Positions 1 through 11,386 of a stretch of DNA of 64,000 nucleotides are shown one piece after another. The DNA is from Doryteuthis pealeii. Its lineage: Eukaryota > Mollusca > Cephalopoda > Myopsida > Loliginidae. The position numbers and the translations under genes are program-made. Within the stretch, counting starts at the first letter, position 1. The number at the start of each line of letters is the position of its first letter. The stretch spans positions 81,911,518 to 81,975,517 of the forward strand of contig CM042151.1 of assembly GCA_023376005.1 (NCBI GenBank), read 5' to 3'. The notes below the pieces were generated by a model. That model was not told the DNA's origin. It saw only the letters and a list, made by a program, of their open reading frames with translations, and made no database searches.

Positions 1-1602
1 CAATCGAGCAAAAAAATTTAGCCAGAGCAACAATAATATACCTTATAGAAATATATTAAAATAATAATATAATATAAAATTATGATTATGTTAATAAAGG
101 GGAAAGCCCCAGATTCTGAAAATTACTAAGATATTTTTTATAAAAAAACCTGAACCAATTGCCCTCCCCGCCCCATCCACCACATCTATCCATGTTTTTC
201 GCGAGGATGTTCATGCACGACTATATGATTAATTACAAATTTTGGGAACAGCTTCCAGAGCACCAAAATTTTGAACGCCACTATATTCTATCAGATTTCA
301 TGAGGAGAATCGAATCCTTGAGATATATGGATGAATAATTTTCTGAGTTCTTTCTAAAGAAATATAAAAGAATAAATATTGGCGCAGGTCTAGAATAACA
401 AAATGAGTAGTCACCCAATAAGTACCATTATTTATGATGTATACATCTATATTTAAACAATCGTCGTGCATAGGTTCAGGAGGGATATACGAGAGCATAC
501 ATTATCACATTATCAAATCCGAAGAATCGGAGAGGGCAGGAAATCACATATATTATAAATCAAGATTCATTCATATAAGTCAGTTTTTGATATATTGCAG
601 ATATTTTTAAACTTCTCTGGCACGCGTTTTTCAATTGAGTCTTTCTAATATTTTAGGAAGATCTTTTTAGTGAATTTATTTAATAAGAACCATTATGTAC
701 AAAGATTTTCATATCAATATAGTATTTCAATAGCTAAAAAATTTCTTTTAAATATTTTTTTCTGCACTAGAATTATTACCATATATAATATTTTTGTCTG
801 TTTATATCAATTGAAAATTACGTTGAGTGGGATTTTTGTAATGGAATTATTCTGTTAATATTGAAATCGACATTTTCTTTAGTCCTAATAAAATTTGAAC
901 CGTCAGAGAAATACCAAAATCAAACTGACTTTGAAAATCTATGAAATACCTCCCCTCCATTGAATAGTGTTTATTTGAATCTCTGCCACGAACAGATATC
1001 TGCTGTTCTCTAAATAATAGGACTACCAATTATTCGCCCATTTTTATTTTAAAACGAAAATTAATTAAATTCATTATTTAAGGTCAAATTTGGTCTAAGT
1101 CCAAAAGTAATTAGATAAGGGACACCAGAAAAAAAGAAAAATTGTATTACATATATAATTTATTTTTAATATATTTTAAAGTATAATTTTCGTAAATTTT
1201 GCAAACCTGATCGCTTTTTAGGTATTAAGGGAAAGACATCATTTATTTTGTAAGGCTTATAACAGTTTCTTCTTAAAAATAAATAACAAAAGCAATACAG
1301 TAATTACAGAAGAATTATAACATTTAAATGAAATTTCTTTTTTTCTTTTTTGTCTAAACACGCAGAAAGAAGACACTCTAAAAAATTCTTGTGAGTTTGT
1401 TTACAAAAAATGACAGAGACAAAATGACACATGCCCTTTCCTTGTATGGAAGGTTGTATTGATGAAAAACATTTATAAAAAATCAGGGAATTATCTGATT
1501 TTAATAAAATTTTCTATTTTGCTTATTAATCAACGAATCCTTCTTTAAACATACTGGATCGCTTCAATCAAACTGATTCAATAGAAATAAATCGAAATTA
1601 AT
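1..1602. other. AT-rich non-coding flank (unit A, outer part)
   Basis: No convincing gene is visible; the open frames here are short and lack family signatures. About 660-930 resembles 2580-2810 (same order of poly-T, TATAATATTT and AAAATTACGTT blocks), so it is a diverged copy of the ZNF-unit upstream sequence. From about 1030 the sequence follows 53.3-54.4 kb in the same orientation. Confidence 0.6.
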
Positions 1603-1990
1603 NNNNNNNNNNCGAAATTATTTAAAATAGATATTACCATTCCTGACTACCACAGATACTTTTATGGATCAATTTATATGCCTAATTGATAGATAAAATT
1701 CATTTGAAATATGAATTGCTTAATTTTATGTTTCACTTGTCATATTTTAGATTCTAAAAACAAATCTTTATTTGTTAAACTCCCACCCTTTTAGACAGAA
1801 AAATATCGATGTATAATTTTTCACTGATATTCTAGATTCTAATTAGATACAAAAACAACGGAGTAAAAATAAACCTCTAAAAAATTAATGTTATTTTTTA
1901 CATTGAATTTTCCGATTTTCGGTATTTATTTTCTACCAGAATCGCTCCCTTAATTTTTTTTCTTCTATTCAACCTTCAGTCTTTTTTTTT
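1030..1990. repeat. Segmental-repeat block, inverted relative to 24.4-25.7 kb
   Basis: Shares ordered landmarks with 53.35-54.36 kb in direct orientation (AATTAATTAAATT run, CAGAAAGAAGACACTCTAA, TTGTTTACAAAAAATGAC, CAATCAAACTGATTCAAT, CACCTTCAGTC-like end). It is therefore the reverse complement of 24.4-25.7 kb. Poly-T at its right end. No coding content recognised. Confidence 0.6.
1603..1612. other. Assembly gap (10 N)
   Basis: Ten Ns. The 8-base string CGAAATTA occurs just before and immediately after the Ns, while the homologous position near 53.91 kb runs through without it. The gap probably hides a small unmerged overlap rather than missing DNA. Confidence 0.95.
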
Positions 1991-2161
1991 TTTTTTTTTT
2001 TTGTAAAATCGCATCAAACCGATATAAACCCTAACATTATAATTATAACGTGATATTTAAACCAACAATGTGTGTTATTGAATTTATATTCATATATTCT
2101 TATTATAACAAGAAAAATACAACTTAAAATATATACAAATGATAGATTACATAGAACTCAC

Positions 2162-2220
2162 CTTTTTCGTCGCACTCAACTAATGGTTATTTTTAGAGAA
2201 TTGGTCACTTTGATATAATT
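2162..2220 (-). other. Exon-like block b (ZNF-unit upstream exon)
   Basis: A 59-nt block on the minus strand bounded by an AG acceptor and a GTGAG donor. It reads NYIKVTNSLKITIS then TGA when read in the frame given by block a. The same block occurs at 5505, 15739, 23347, 29.88 kb, 49554 and 55533. Its coding exons would lie to the left, outside the window. Exon status is inferred from splice sites and conservation across copies. Confidence 0.5.
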
Positions 2221-3321
2221 CTTAAACATATGTAAGTAAAATAATATATAGAATATTACACCGGTTAAATAGTAGGGGGGGAGTAAGATGTGTTCCGAGA
2301 TATTATCAATAAAGATATGATGCAATAAAACACGTTTTATACCGAATTCCCTTGTCATTCTTCTTTTATAATCATGGAATACCTAACCTAACTCTAGTGC
2401 TCTGTGACGTATATGATAATTTAGCACACTAAAGAATGCGAGACCCAAATGATATATCAAATGACATCGTGAACCTCCATTTGAATACGTTTTCTTAAAA
2501 TTGCTAAGATATACACCAGACTGTAAAAAATTAAAAATCTTTGTCTTCCGTACTTGATTATTTAAAACTAGATAAAATTTTCAAATAAAGTTTTATTGAA
2601 AGAATATTATCATAATTTTCATTTAACTTCTAAATTATCTTTTAATAATTATTTCTGTTATAAAAATTATTACCATGTATAATATTTCTTCACTCACTTT
2701 TTTTAATTGAAAATTACGTTCTGTGGTGATTCTTTGTAAGAGGAATATTCTGTTAAATATAAAAATAGACATTTCTATAATTCAAATTCTATTAACTTTT
2801 GATTTTTTTAATTAAAAATAATCAATGTTCCGAACCGAGTCAATTGTTTTGGTTGGGGGGGGGCGGACTGACGATGATCCAAATTCAATAACCACAAATA
2901 TATTTTAAAATATGTTACGACTCAAGAAAAATGTACTTCCTTCTTTTTTAAAAAATATCTTCAAATCTTTTTGTTGATTGCTTTTTTGTTGTTTTGTCTT
3001 TTTTTTTTGGGGGGGGGTTATTTACTGAAAACGACCATTTGCGATTTAAAAAATAATTAAGCGTAAATTTTAAAAGAAAGACACAACCTGGCATATTGTA
3101 ATTAAGCTAATAAATATTTGAAGAATTTCTGTCAAGTAGAAACCTAAATATTATATAATAACATTTATTTACATGAAAAGGATATTAGATTTAAGAATTA
3201 AAAATTCCATTGATTCTACCAGTTGTTTAGTAGAAGAGAGAGATAAGTGATATCACAAGGACGAAATAACTAAAAAGAATAGAATTTCTCTTGTATGAAT
3301 CGCTGAATAGGAACAATTTAC

Positions 3322-3370
3322 CTGAACAGTTTTAATAAAAAGTTTGTCCGACATTTCCAGAAAGAGACAC
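3322..3370 (-). other. Exon-like block a with a possible start codon
   Basis: A 49-nt block on the minus strand between a pyrimidine tract plus CAG and a GTAAATTG donor. It contains an ATG followed by an open frame reading MSDKLFIKTVQ up to the donor (phase 0). The identical arrangement is at 27244-27292 (minus) and 52122-52170 (plus); decayed versions lie near 13.0 and 14.35 kb. It may be a first coding exon or an upstream short ORF of the ZNF units. Confidence 0.5.
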
Positions 3371-3379
3371 CTGTAAAGG

Positions 3380-3950
3380 TAAGGAAGTTCGCTGAATCAA
3401 CCAAAAAGTGCCTTCCTGTCACCTGGGGTGTTAGAATACAACGACTGAACCTCTGCAGAAGGGTAAGATTCCACCAATGGGGCCACTGTTGGCCGTGGGT
3501 GGTGATCCATGATGCTTAATGATGGAACCCAGGTGACTGAGCGGTCCATGACATGCAACACTCCACTTAGGCCTTTATGCTGGGCTAGTCGGATTGGCCC
3601 CCTTCAATCAAAGGCTGGTCACGTCAAGCCCTAGCACCTATATGATTGCCCCAATCATATTGCCCTTATGGCAAGCCCCAACCCTTTTTATCATTTGTGT
3701 GCTAGAAGGCGGTGGCTGAGGTCTTCGTGCCTGGGAATGACATTAAAGTATCTGATGGTGGGTTTCCAGTTTTGGAGGTCTGGGGAATGTGGAGCACCCT
3801 TTATCACCTTTACTCCCAGTTTCACTCTGAACCGGAGTGGTAGTATCTGTTAGGGTCCCATCTATGGTTAATAGAAAAATGTATTTATTAAAAAAAATCG
3901 ATTCATTAGAATGAATTTATTTCAAAAATTTATCGGCATTAAATATCCCA
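3380..3950. repeat. GC-richer conserved block upstream of exon a (copy 1)
   Basis: About 570 bp of locally GC-richer DNA with near-identical copies at 27.30-27.87 kb (same strand) and 51.53-52.11 kb (inverted). It ends in a TTGATATGCCGTAAAACG-type sequence. Reading frames within it are broken differently in each copy, so I treat it as non-coding repeat or former retroposon sequence rather than a gene. Confidence 0.55.
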
Positions 3951-5500
3951 CCAAGGTTGATATGCCGTAAAACGAACCAAGAAGTGGACACGAGTCAGAG
4001 TGTGTGGGAACAATTAAAGCTATCAGGTATATAGTGAACGAATTTCATTGATAATAGTTCAAAAGCCTTTTCTTTTTTGTGGAGGGGGGGGTCATTGAAA
4101 TAAATCCGACATTTTAAAAGCAACTTTCGATATTTCAGATTGTTCAATAAGTACAAAGTATTTCATAAATATATTTAGCTTACCAATCAAATTATAACGA
4201 ATAAGAGTTATTACTAAAACAAAAGATTTTATGAATTATTTTAATTATTTTATTACTATAAGATATATTATGAATGTTAATTTTAACAGTTGTTATAGAA
4301 AGACAAATTCACCCCCCCCTCAAAAATATTATGGATGTTTCTAAATGGTCGATGTGTTGAAAAAAGTTTTATTTTATTATCGATTATATTTAATGTGTAA
4401 ATATCCTTTTTTTGTTTTAATGGTTGCTTGTCACTATATCATGTGTTACTGGTATTAATAATGATTTTATTAGTTTTAACTTAACTCAACCATATTTAAA
4501 CAATGGTCGAACTATCAAAATTCCATCTCGCAATTTAATTAAATTCAACCAAAAAAAATATTACGTAGAATTCTAAACGTTTCTAAAAATGTTTTGAAAA
4601 TAGATTATGACATATTCTAAGTTTGCTTTATAAAAATACAATTAAAAGAATTAGTTGCTAATTAGTGAAAAAGAAAAACGGTATAAAATTCATTATAATA
4701 TTATTTCAATGGTCGATGTGTAATAATGAGAAAAAGATTATTTTATTATCGATTACATTTAACATGTAAATATCCTTTTAGTTTAATGTTTGCTAGTCAC
4801 TGATCTTGTATTAATTATATTAATGATGATTTTATTAGTTTTTAATTAACTCAATCATATTTAAACAATGGTCGAACTATCAAAACTCTATCTCGGTTCT
4901 ACTGACAATTTAATTAAATTTTGTAGATTTCAGAAAGGTTAAACCAGATGAAATAATTTAGTTCAGTTAAGAAAATATTTCAAGAAATTTAGCTCGGAAA
5001 TTCTTCCTAAAAATAAAAAATAAAACTTTCAGGAAACTTCATTTAAAGTTATTCCCAAAATAAAAATATCTTTAAGGATATAAAGTCATTAATTCCAAAT
5101 AAATACACGGTAGAACAAAAAACTTATAAAATGATTATCACGTATCAAACTGAAATTAACAAGAATTATAACATGGGATTTTTAAAACAGTCGAACACCG
5201 AGATAACTACAATACAAAATTTCATTTAAATTCGATCCTAAAGTAAAACGGAACTTTCAAAATATCAAGTCATTCATCCCAAATGAAAAGGCGGTAGAAA
5301 AATATTTTATTAAATTGGCAAAATCGTATTAAACTGAAATAAACAAGAACATCATAATTATAACATGTAATATTTAAACCGTCAATCGCTTAACTAATGT
5401 AATATACTATATATTGTAAACCTGGAAATTAAATTAAAATTAAATGTGTTATTTAACATATATTCGTATATTCTTAATATAACATAAAAATACATAGAAC
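3950..5500. other. AT-rich non-coding interval with internal near-repeats
   Basis: No gene seen. Two sub-blocks (about 4150-4560 and 4640-4930) share the motifs GGTCGATGTGT, TTTTATTATCGATTA and AAACAATGGTCGAACTATCAAAA in the same order, so this is an internal tandem duplication. The same motifs recur at 13.6-15.1 kb, 28.4-29.3 kb and inverted at 50.2-50.9 kb. Confidence 0.55.
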
Positions 5501-5504
5501 TCAC

Positions 5505-5563
5505 CTTTTTCTTTGCACTCAGCTAATGGTTATTTTCAGAGAATTGATCAATTTGATATAATT
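5505..5563 (-). other. Exon-like block b copy (b')
   Basis: A 59-nt minus-strand block with AG acceptor and GTGAGTT donor, reading NYIKLINSLKITIS followed by TGA. It lies transcriptionally upstream of block a at 3322, giving the order b'-a-b also seen in both palindrome arms. Confidence 0.45.
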
Positions 5564-5569
5564 CTGAAA

Positions 5570-6069
5570 TATATGTTAGTAAAATAATATACAGAATATT
5601 ACACTGGCTACATGTTAGGGGGAGTAAGATACTTTAATAACATTCATGTCCTAGGTTTATTATTTTTGATAAATCTTAACACAAAAAATAATTCTCTGCA
5701 ACGGAAGAAAAAGTGCAAATATCTTGTAAACAAGGGTACGTGAGTTCGTTCTTTACTCTTATTTTTGTAGCGCACAAAACTCGAAAATATTCTGGAGATT
5801 TAAGAATATTGATGGACACGTTGTGTAGAATATTTCATTTGTTTACAAAAAATTGGAGATTATTTCCATGAGAATTATTCATATTTTATTATAAACATTT
5901 TGAAACATTATATTGTTTATTTAATCTTGATATAATAAATGTATTCATTCAATTATTCTTGTGTGTTTTACAAAGACGAATATTTCTTTCGAGAAATGTG
6001 TGAATGATAGAAAACACAAAATGCATATTTGGTTGTTTAAGTTCTTCGGATTTACATGCTCTCTCTCCC

Positions 6070-6122
<53 letters not shown>

Positions 6123-7005
6123 TATTGCCATTTGACGTAGCACTAGAACACTTGGGGGTAGGAATCCCTACTCTCTCCACTATGAATTAGTAGGGCAGAC
6201 TCGGTTTTAAACAGAGTCCGGAAAGAAAAAATCCTGGAGTAAAACCGATTAAAATCTTCTTACAATTTGACCTTGTGTCACTTCCTGCAGAGGATTAGTT
6301 AAATACATACAAAAAATAAATGGATCTCTCAATCAATACTGACACTGATTTCTTGGAAATTCTTGTTGGAGTCTTGCAATGAAATATATTACCATGATTG
6401 ATATTTATAATAATTGTAGATAACGTACAAAAATTATTATTATTAGATCTAAAGATCAAAAAAAGTTAAAGAAGTACACTATACCTCCACAGAAACTATC
6501 GTTGATGCAGACCACCCAGACGATATAACAATAATAGCAAATAATCCTACCCAAGCCTTAAGCAGACAGCAAGAGGTTCCGGCATCTACGTGAACTCACG
6601 TGTTTTAAACAAAATAGAGCCATCTCCTCAATAAATGGCAAGCACCGGAAATTAGTATGCCTGTTCAATTATAGAGGTAGCAAAATCTCATCTACAGAAA
6701 ACGATGTCAATATATGTATAGGAAATACATGGATAGCTATTGAGTAGTTATCGATCATATGGAAATATTAATTCTCTGATAGAATAAAACGTGAATACTT
6801 CCAAGCTTTCGCCGTATCAGTACTATTGTATGGCTGCAACACTTAGACTTGAACGAAAATCTCAATGAGTGAAATCACCATAATCAAACTCATTCTCCCA
6901 TAATTTTGTTTGCATCCCGTTTCGTTCACCTACCAATACAGCTGATTCAGAGGACGTTTTAACATTAGTCATTGTCATAGTCATTGCCATTTTATCTCCT
7001 CATAC

Positions 7006-7006
<1 letters not shown>
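5570..7006. other. Non-coding interval with TA microsatellite
   Basis: No gene recognised. It contains a (TA)n run at about 6075-6120 preceded by a CT-rich tract. 6120-6990 is matched by 30.5-31.4 kb (same strand, indel-rich) and 48.06-48.97 kb (inverted). Some stretches are GC-richer than the surroundings and may be old transposon sequence, but no protein domain is readable. Confidence 0.5.
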
Positions 7007-7074
<68 letters not shown>

Positions 7075-7075
7075 T
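7007..7075. repeat. (TA)n microsatellite
   Basis: Uninterrupted TA dinucleotide run immediately left of the fold-back MITE; another run flanks the element on the right, so the element sits inside TA repeat DNA. Confidence 0.95.
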
Positions 7076-7736
7076 TAATTCCATGTCAAATCATCCAGGC
7101 TATGTCATCCACCAACTTCAATTTTTTAAAAATTTTATCCGAGTGTTCATTATGGTAAAGTTAGCCAATTCCCAAAATTTGAGCAATTCCCAAAATTCGC
7201 GGAGTTATGTCGATTTTTAGCTTTCCAAATTTGAGGAAGGTCGCGAAAAATGGCGACTTTTTGTAACCTATTTTTGTCTGTCACATGCGTTCTAGAGCTT
7301 TTCTACTCCAAAGAATTGGTTTATAATAGTTTTGTTTGGCTCAAGAAATCAAAAAATGCTAGTCTTAAATTCAACCAAAGTTATTAATGATTTCTGATTT
7401 TTTCATAGCAAGATCAATATCCCGATGTGGCACTGCATCTATAACAACATTTTTTTCTATTATTATTTCACATATATTGAACATTATTTGTATCAAAAAG
7501 ATAGTTTGATATTTGCTCTGAACCGACAAAAATACATTACAAAACGTCGCCATTTTTCTCCAACACCACCAAAATTGAAGAGCTAAAAGTCGACATAACT
7601 CCGCCAATTTTTAGAATTAGAAGATCAAATTTGGGGGATTGTCCAATATAAACATAGTCCACACACGGAAACAAATTCAGAAAATTTCAAGGGGGTGGCT
7701 GACAATTTTTTTTCTGGGTGATTTGACATGGAATTA
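7076..7736. mobile_element. Fold-back MITE with terminal inverted repeats (copy 1)
   Basis: A 661-bp element that begins TAATTCCATGTCAAATCA and ends with its exact reverse complement TGATTTGACATGGAATTA. Inside, further segments pair as an imperfect long hairpin: the GGAGTTATGTCGA stretch near 7200 with TCGACATAACTCCG near 7590, and the AAAATGGCGAC stretch near 7247 with GTCGCCATTTTT near 7546. It has no transposase frame and sits in (TA)n DNA, so a TA target site is likely. Copies at about 31497-32140 and 47360-48001. A non-autonomous DNA element is inferred from this architecture; the superfamily is not assigned. Confidence 0.8.
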
Positions 7737-7738
7737 TG

Positions 7739-7797
<59 letters not shown>

Positions 7798-7872
7798 GCA
7801 TATATATAGTGACATCAACTTCTTTACAGAAGAAGAGTCCTTCTCAATTCACTAACATTTTGTTGTGCATTT

Positions 7873-7931
<59 letters not shown>
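7737..7931. repeat. (TA)n microsatellites flanking a short spacer
   Basis: Two TA runs (about 7741-7791 and 7876-7931) around a spacer containing GACATCAACTTCTTTACAGA. The same spacer appears inverted near 47.25-47.31 kb. Confidence 0.9.
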
Positions 7932-7933
<2 letters not shown>

Positions 7934-8140
7934 CATCCACAGACATCGTGTTTTGAAGTTTCACATCTCTCCAGTGTGGCTAGAAATTAACAAGATACCT
8001 CGAGCCGCGATGGAAAGCCGATCGATTTATAACCAGACAGACTTCTTAACCACTCGGCCATCAGCACACTTACAGACTGTAACGCTTACTGATAAATACA
8101 TACATCTGTAAATATGTAAAGACCGTCAGAGCGTGCTCCA
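7932..8140 (-). mobile_element. tRNA-derived SINE, GCCGAGTGGTTAAG type
   Basis: On the minus strand it has a class II tRNA-like head (TGGCCGAGTGGTTAAGAAG, box A-like), a box-B-like stretch (GATCGGCTTTCCATC, weak), a body with GTGGCTAGAAATTAAC-like sequence, and a 3' end running into (TA)n. Related copies occur at about 46.80-46.89 kb, 47.04-47.19 kb and 63.2-63.4 kb. Pol III-derived SINE is inferred from the head plus microsatellite tail. Confidence 0.7.
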
Positions 8141-8199
8141 TCCGTTTTATAAGAGAGCATTGCCTTTGAGCGTAATCAGAGGCCATAAGCGAAATCCCC

Positions 8200-8345
8200 C
8201 TCCACATTGCTCAATCCACCTGGGATGGGGAGCATATATGTCTACTCCTGCAATTGAAACTCCTGAAACTCGTAGCACAGTACCAGTATTTTGATCTGAT
8301 TGTGTAATTTACTGTTCGAGATCAACTGGTTATCAATTATCTTCC
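8200..8345. repeat. Dispersed repeat, CTCCTGAAACTCGTAGCACAG type
   Basis: Contains the ordered blocks GGAGCATATATG, TCTACTCCTGCAATTGAAAC and CGTAGCACAGTACCAGTA. It recurs at 19.31, 19.44, 32.64, 33.30 and 33.95 kb and inverted at 45.30-45.43, 45.95-46.07, 46.57-46.69, 60.67 and 60.84 kb. It is a local family multiplied partly by tandem duplication; origin unknown. Confidence 0.7.
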
Positions 8346-9320
8346 AATTTAATGCACTTGAGTTGCCGTTGTTTTTCATCGTTTTAGCTTGACTGAAAAC
8401 GTTAATAATTAGAATCATTGGTCTTTCGATATGCCACGGTTGAAATAGGAAAAATAAAATTGATGATTTAATAATAACTATTCTAAGATAGGATGTTGTT
8501 CTTAAAATGCAAATCCTTAATAAAAAGATATAAAATCTAAAGGGAAATATGAACGTACGTTTTGTTTTTGATTCCAGGACATTCATTTATAAAATGAAAA
8601 GATTTCATGTACGTATTTACTTTAATAGTTATAATTACACGGCAGATTTTGTATGGATTATTAATTCCATCAATACTTTTATTTAGTTATCTTTTAAATC
8701 GTCAGCAAACCCATACCACAATAGCACTAAATGCATTCAGCACGTAAATCCAAGTTTTGGTAAGTTCGTAACAAATATTCAAATCAGGGATTAATTTGAG
8801 AATGCAGAAAGTGTGAAAATACATTACATGAAAAATTAGAAATCTTAAAATACTTAATTTGAATAGTTTATTATATTTCTGTATCGTTTTCTCCATTTTT
8901 TGTTCTTCTTTACTTTGGATTTAAAAAGAATTTAAACATAAAAAGTGAAAGAAAGAAATGAAATAACAACGTTTGGAGTGAACCTTATGGTGAAATTATT
9001 TCAAGCAAAGTTTTTATTAAAAGAAAAAACAAAGATTAAAATTACATGAATCTTATTAAAAGACTAAATAAAAAGGATACATTTGTGAAGGATGAAAATC
9101 AAAATTATGAAGAATAGAAATTGTTATGAAATAAAATAAATCGACGAAAATATTTAAAATGGGAATTCTTAAACCAAATTAATTGGCAAATTAAATTATG
9201 TTTGAGATATTCTAATTAATCCTTTTAAAAATTAAATAGGATTCTTAAATAATTATTCAAAGAGATTTACTCTTTGAATAAAAATTAAAATAACGGGATT
9301 TGTTTTGGTTTCTTTCTTTA
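8346..9320. other. AT-rich non-coding interval
   Basis: No gene supported. A 114-codon open frame on the minus strand (about 8242-8586) overlaps the dispersed repeat, is low in complexity and is not preserved in the related copies near 32.8 and 46.5 kb. 8470-8930 is related to both 32.79-33.24 kb and 34.95-35.40 kb. Confidence 0.55.
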
Positions 9321-9329
9321 ATGCTATTT

Positions 9330-9537
9330 CAACCTTCGTGTGCTTTTTAATGCTCAATCCATCCTTGTAGAAGAACAGTAGTGGTACATTTAACACATCC
9401 ATGATAGGTGTGTGGGTGTTAAACATTTCTCACTTGTATTTGTACGAAAGTTAACGTAATAGCGTGACTGGAGTTTGAATTCGGTTACTATGTTGTTGCA
9501 GCCCATCACATTAGCCACTACACTACGGGAACTACCC
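9330..9537 (-). mobile_element. tRNA-derived SINE, GTGTAGTGGCTAATGTG type
   Basis: On the minus strand it starts GGGTAGTTCCCGTAGTGTAG with a GTGGCTAA box-A-like motif, then a GGCTGCAACA stem and a GAATTCAAACTCCAGTC box-B-like region, followed by a body ending ATCCTTGTAG...GGATTGAGCATTA. Relatives: 17089 (plus), 20480 (minus), 35690 (minus), 43655 (plus), 58880 (plus). It sits just downstream of ZNF1. Confidence 0.7.
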
Positions 9538-9759
9538 ATAAAATTATTTGAACTCTAATGAAAAGGAAAAATACAAATCATAAGTTTATAAAAGATGAAA
9601 AAACAATTATTTGTAAAAAGAAATTAGGAAAATATTTACAAAAAAAATCAAAATGTAGTCTAAGAAAACTTTTAATTATCACCGAAATATGACACAAAAA
9701 TATATTTTCTTCAGATTTTACAATTAGAAATATACAAGTTTTGATTGTCTGTATAATTT

Positions 9760-9765
9760 TTTATT
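9760..9765 (-). terminator. Candidate polyadenylation signal AATAAA for ZNF1
   Basis: AATAAA on the minus strand about 11 bases after the ZNF1 stop codon. The position fits a very short 3' UTR. Isolated AATAAA is common in AT-rich DNA, so this is only a candidate. Confidence 0.35.
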
Positions 9766-9775
9766 GCCAAAAACT

Positions 9776-11386
9776 TTATGATGTTTCAATCCATGGAATT
9801 GCCTCCAATACATTATCTTCAATTGGAATGTTTGTTTCTAATCCACTAGAAGCTGTTGAAAGACTTTCTTGTTTCTGTGTCGAGGGAATTGGATAGTGTG
9901 GATAGTAATTATTTTCTAAGAGACTGACATTTTGTATTTGTGAGTTCATGTCTGTATTATCAAGTATTGGTCTAGTGTTTTCATTTGGTAGAAGTTCTTC
10001 TATACTAACAGATTGCTGATATATAGAATGATGATTATTACATATCTCGAAGGATGTATCGAATTCTAATGGTAACGTTGAGATATAATCGGAGCTGATT
10101 TGCATCTCTTCAGTAACTTCTGATATTGAAGAATTTTCTGTAATGTTCCTGGCTGGAAAACTTACACTTTCGAATGGATGTTCTATTGATCTGTCCAGAA
10201 TTGATATTTCTACGTTAGGTATTGACATAAGAAGGTTCTGTGCATTTTCTGCATAAAACCTAAAAGGGTTTGTGTCTTTTCTTTCGTTCAATGGTGAAAT
10301 ATTTTTGCTGCCTTGTCTTTGTATATTTATGTCAAGAGGTGAAATAGTTGAGTGAATATTGTGTGAAATAAACTCGTGTGGAAACTTAGCTTTGTCCATT
10401 GCATTAAATCGTGTCGATAAGTTTGGATAATTAGAAACATTTTGATTGGTTATTACATCTTGGAATGAATGTTGTTCAGGATTTATCGATGTTGATGATT
10501 GAATATTGGGACATGACTGCTTTGAATGATTTGACTCAACTTCCAAATGAAATTCCCGATGGTTTGTCATCTGATTATTCATTGGAAATTTGTTATGGTA
10601 TACCAGGTATGGATTCCGAATTTCCCCATCCATTATGCTCAGATTTCTGGCTGGGATATTTGGCTGGGGAAATTCTGTATATGTGCATTGATGATATATT
10701 AAATCGTAAGCCTCCGTATAGTCTTTGTCGCATTTATCACATTTGAAAGGCCTCGTTGTTGTTTGTGTGCTTTGATTAATTTCTCGATGGTGTGTCATCT
10801 CATTGTTCATCGAGAATTCATTTTGGTATACTTGGTAGGAATATTCGTTCTCACCTTGAATTAAGCCAAGATTTCTGTCTGAGATGTTTGGCTAGGTAAT
10901 TTCTTCTAATTGTGAATTATGAAATGGAGATTTCATTTCGTTATTATTTGAGGAAGTACTATTATTCTCGGTTGTATGTGTGCGTTCATGACGCTTTAAA
11001 TTGTTAGAACATGTGAAGGTTTTGTTACAATTATCACATTTGTAGGGTCTCTCTCCTGTGTGAGTGCGTACATGAATTTTTAAACCGCTTGAATTTATAA
11101 AGGCTTTGGTGCATTCCTGACATTTGAAGGGTCTCTCTCCTGTATGGGTGCGTTCATGAACTTTTAAACTGCTAGACTGTGTAAAGGCTTTGGAGCATTT
11201 CTGACATTTGAAGGGCCTCTCTCCTGCATGCATGCGTTTATGATGTTTTAAACCGCTAGCATCCATAAAGGCTTTGGTGCATATATGACATTTGAAGGGC
11301 GTCTCTCCTGTATGTGTACGCATGTGAACTTTTAAATTTGTTTTGTTTGATATAACTTTCTTACATAAACTGCATTCAACTGCCAT
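9776..11386 (-). CDS. ZNF1: C2H2 zinc-finger protein, five fingers plus long tail, one in-frame TAG
   Basis: Predicted nuclear DNA-binding protein. From an ATG at 11386 the frame carries five canonical C-x2-C-x12-H-x3-H fingers (residues about 4-137, linkers TGETPFK, AGERPFK, TGERPFK, TGERPYK). An N/S-rich spacer follows, then a TAG at 10892-10894 after residue 164. The same frame continues without another stop for 27 codons to an ATG at 10810 and on to TAA at 9776, giving about 536 codons if the TAG is passed. The second half has a degenerate finger (FKCDKCDKDY..., final His replaced by Tyr) and a roughly 300-residue S/N/E/Q-rich, probably disordered tail with the blocks NPFRFYAENAQNL, ISILDRSIEHP and LEAIPWIE. 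ZNF3 has CAG where ZNF1 has TAG. A 164-residue protein, readthrough, RNA editing or a sequence error are all possible. Gene family call is firm; integrity is not. Confidence 0.88.

Noticed and set aside
8242..8586. 114-codon minus-strand frame as a gene
   Set aside because: Overlaps a dispersed repeat, is low in complexity and is not preserved in related copies near 32.8 and 46.5 kb.
10465..10746. 93-codon plus-strand frame opposite ZNF1
   Set aside because: Antisense shadow of the ZNF1 tail; no independent support.
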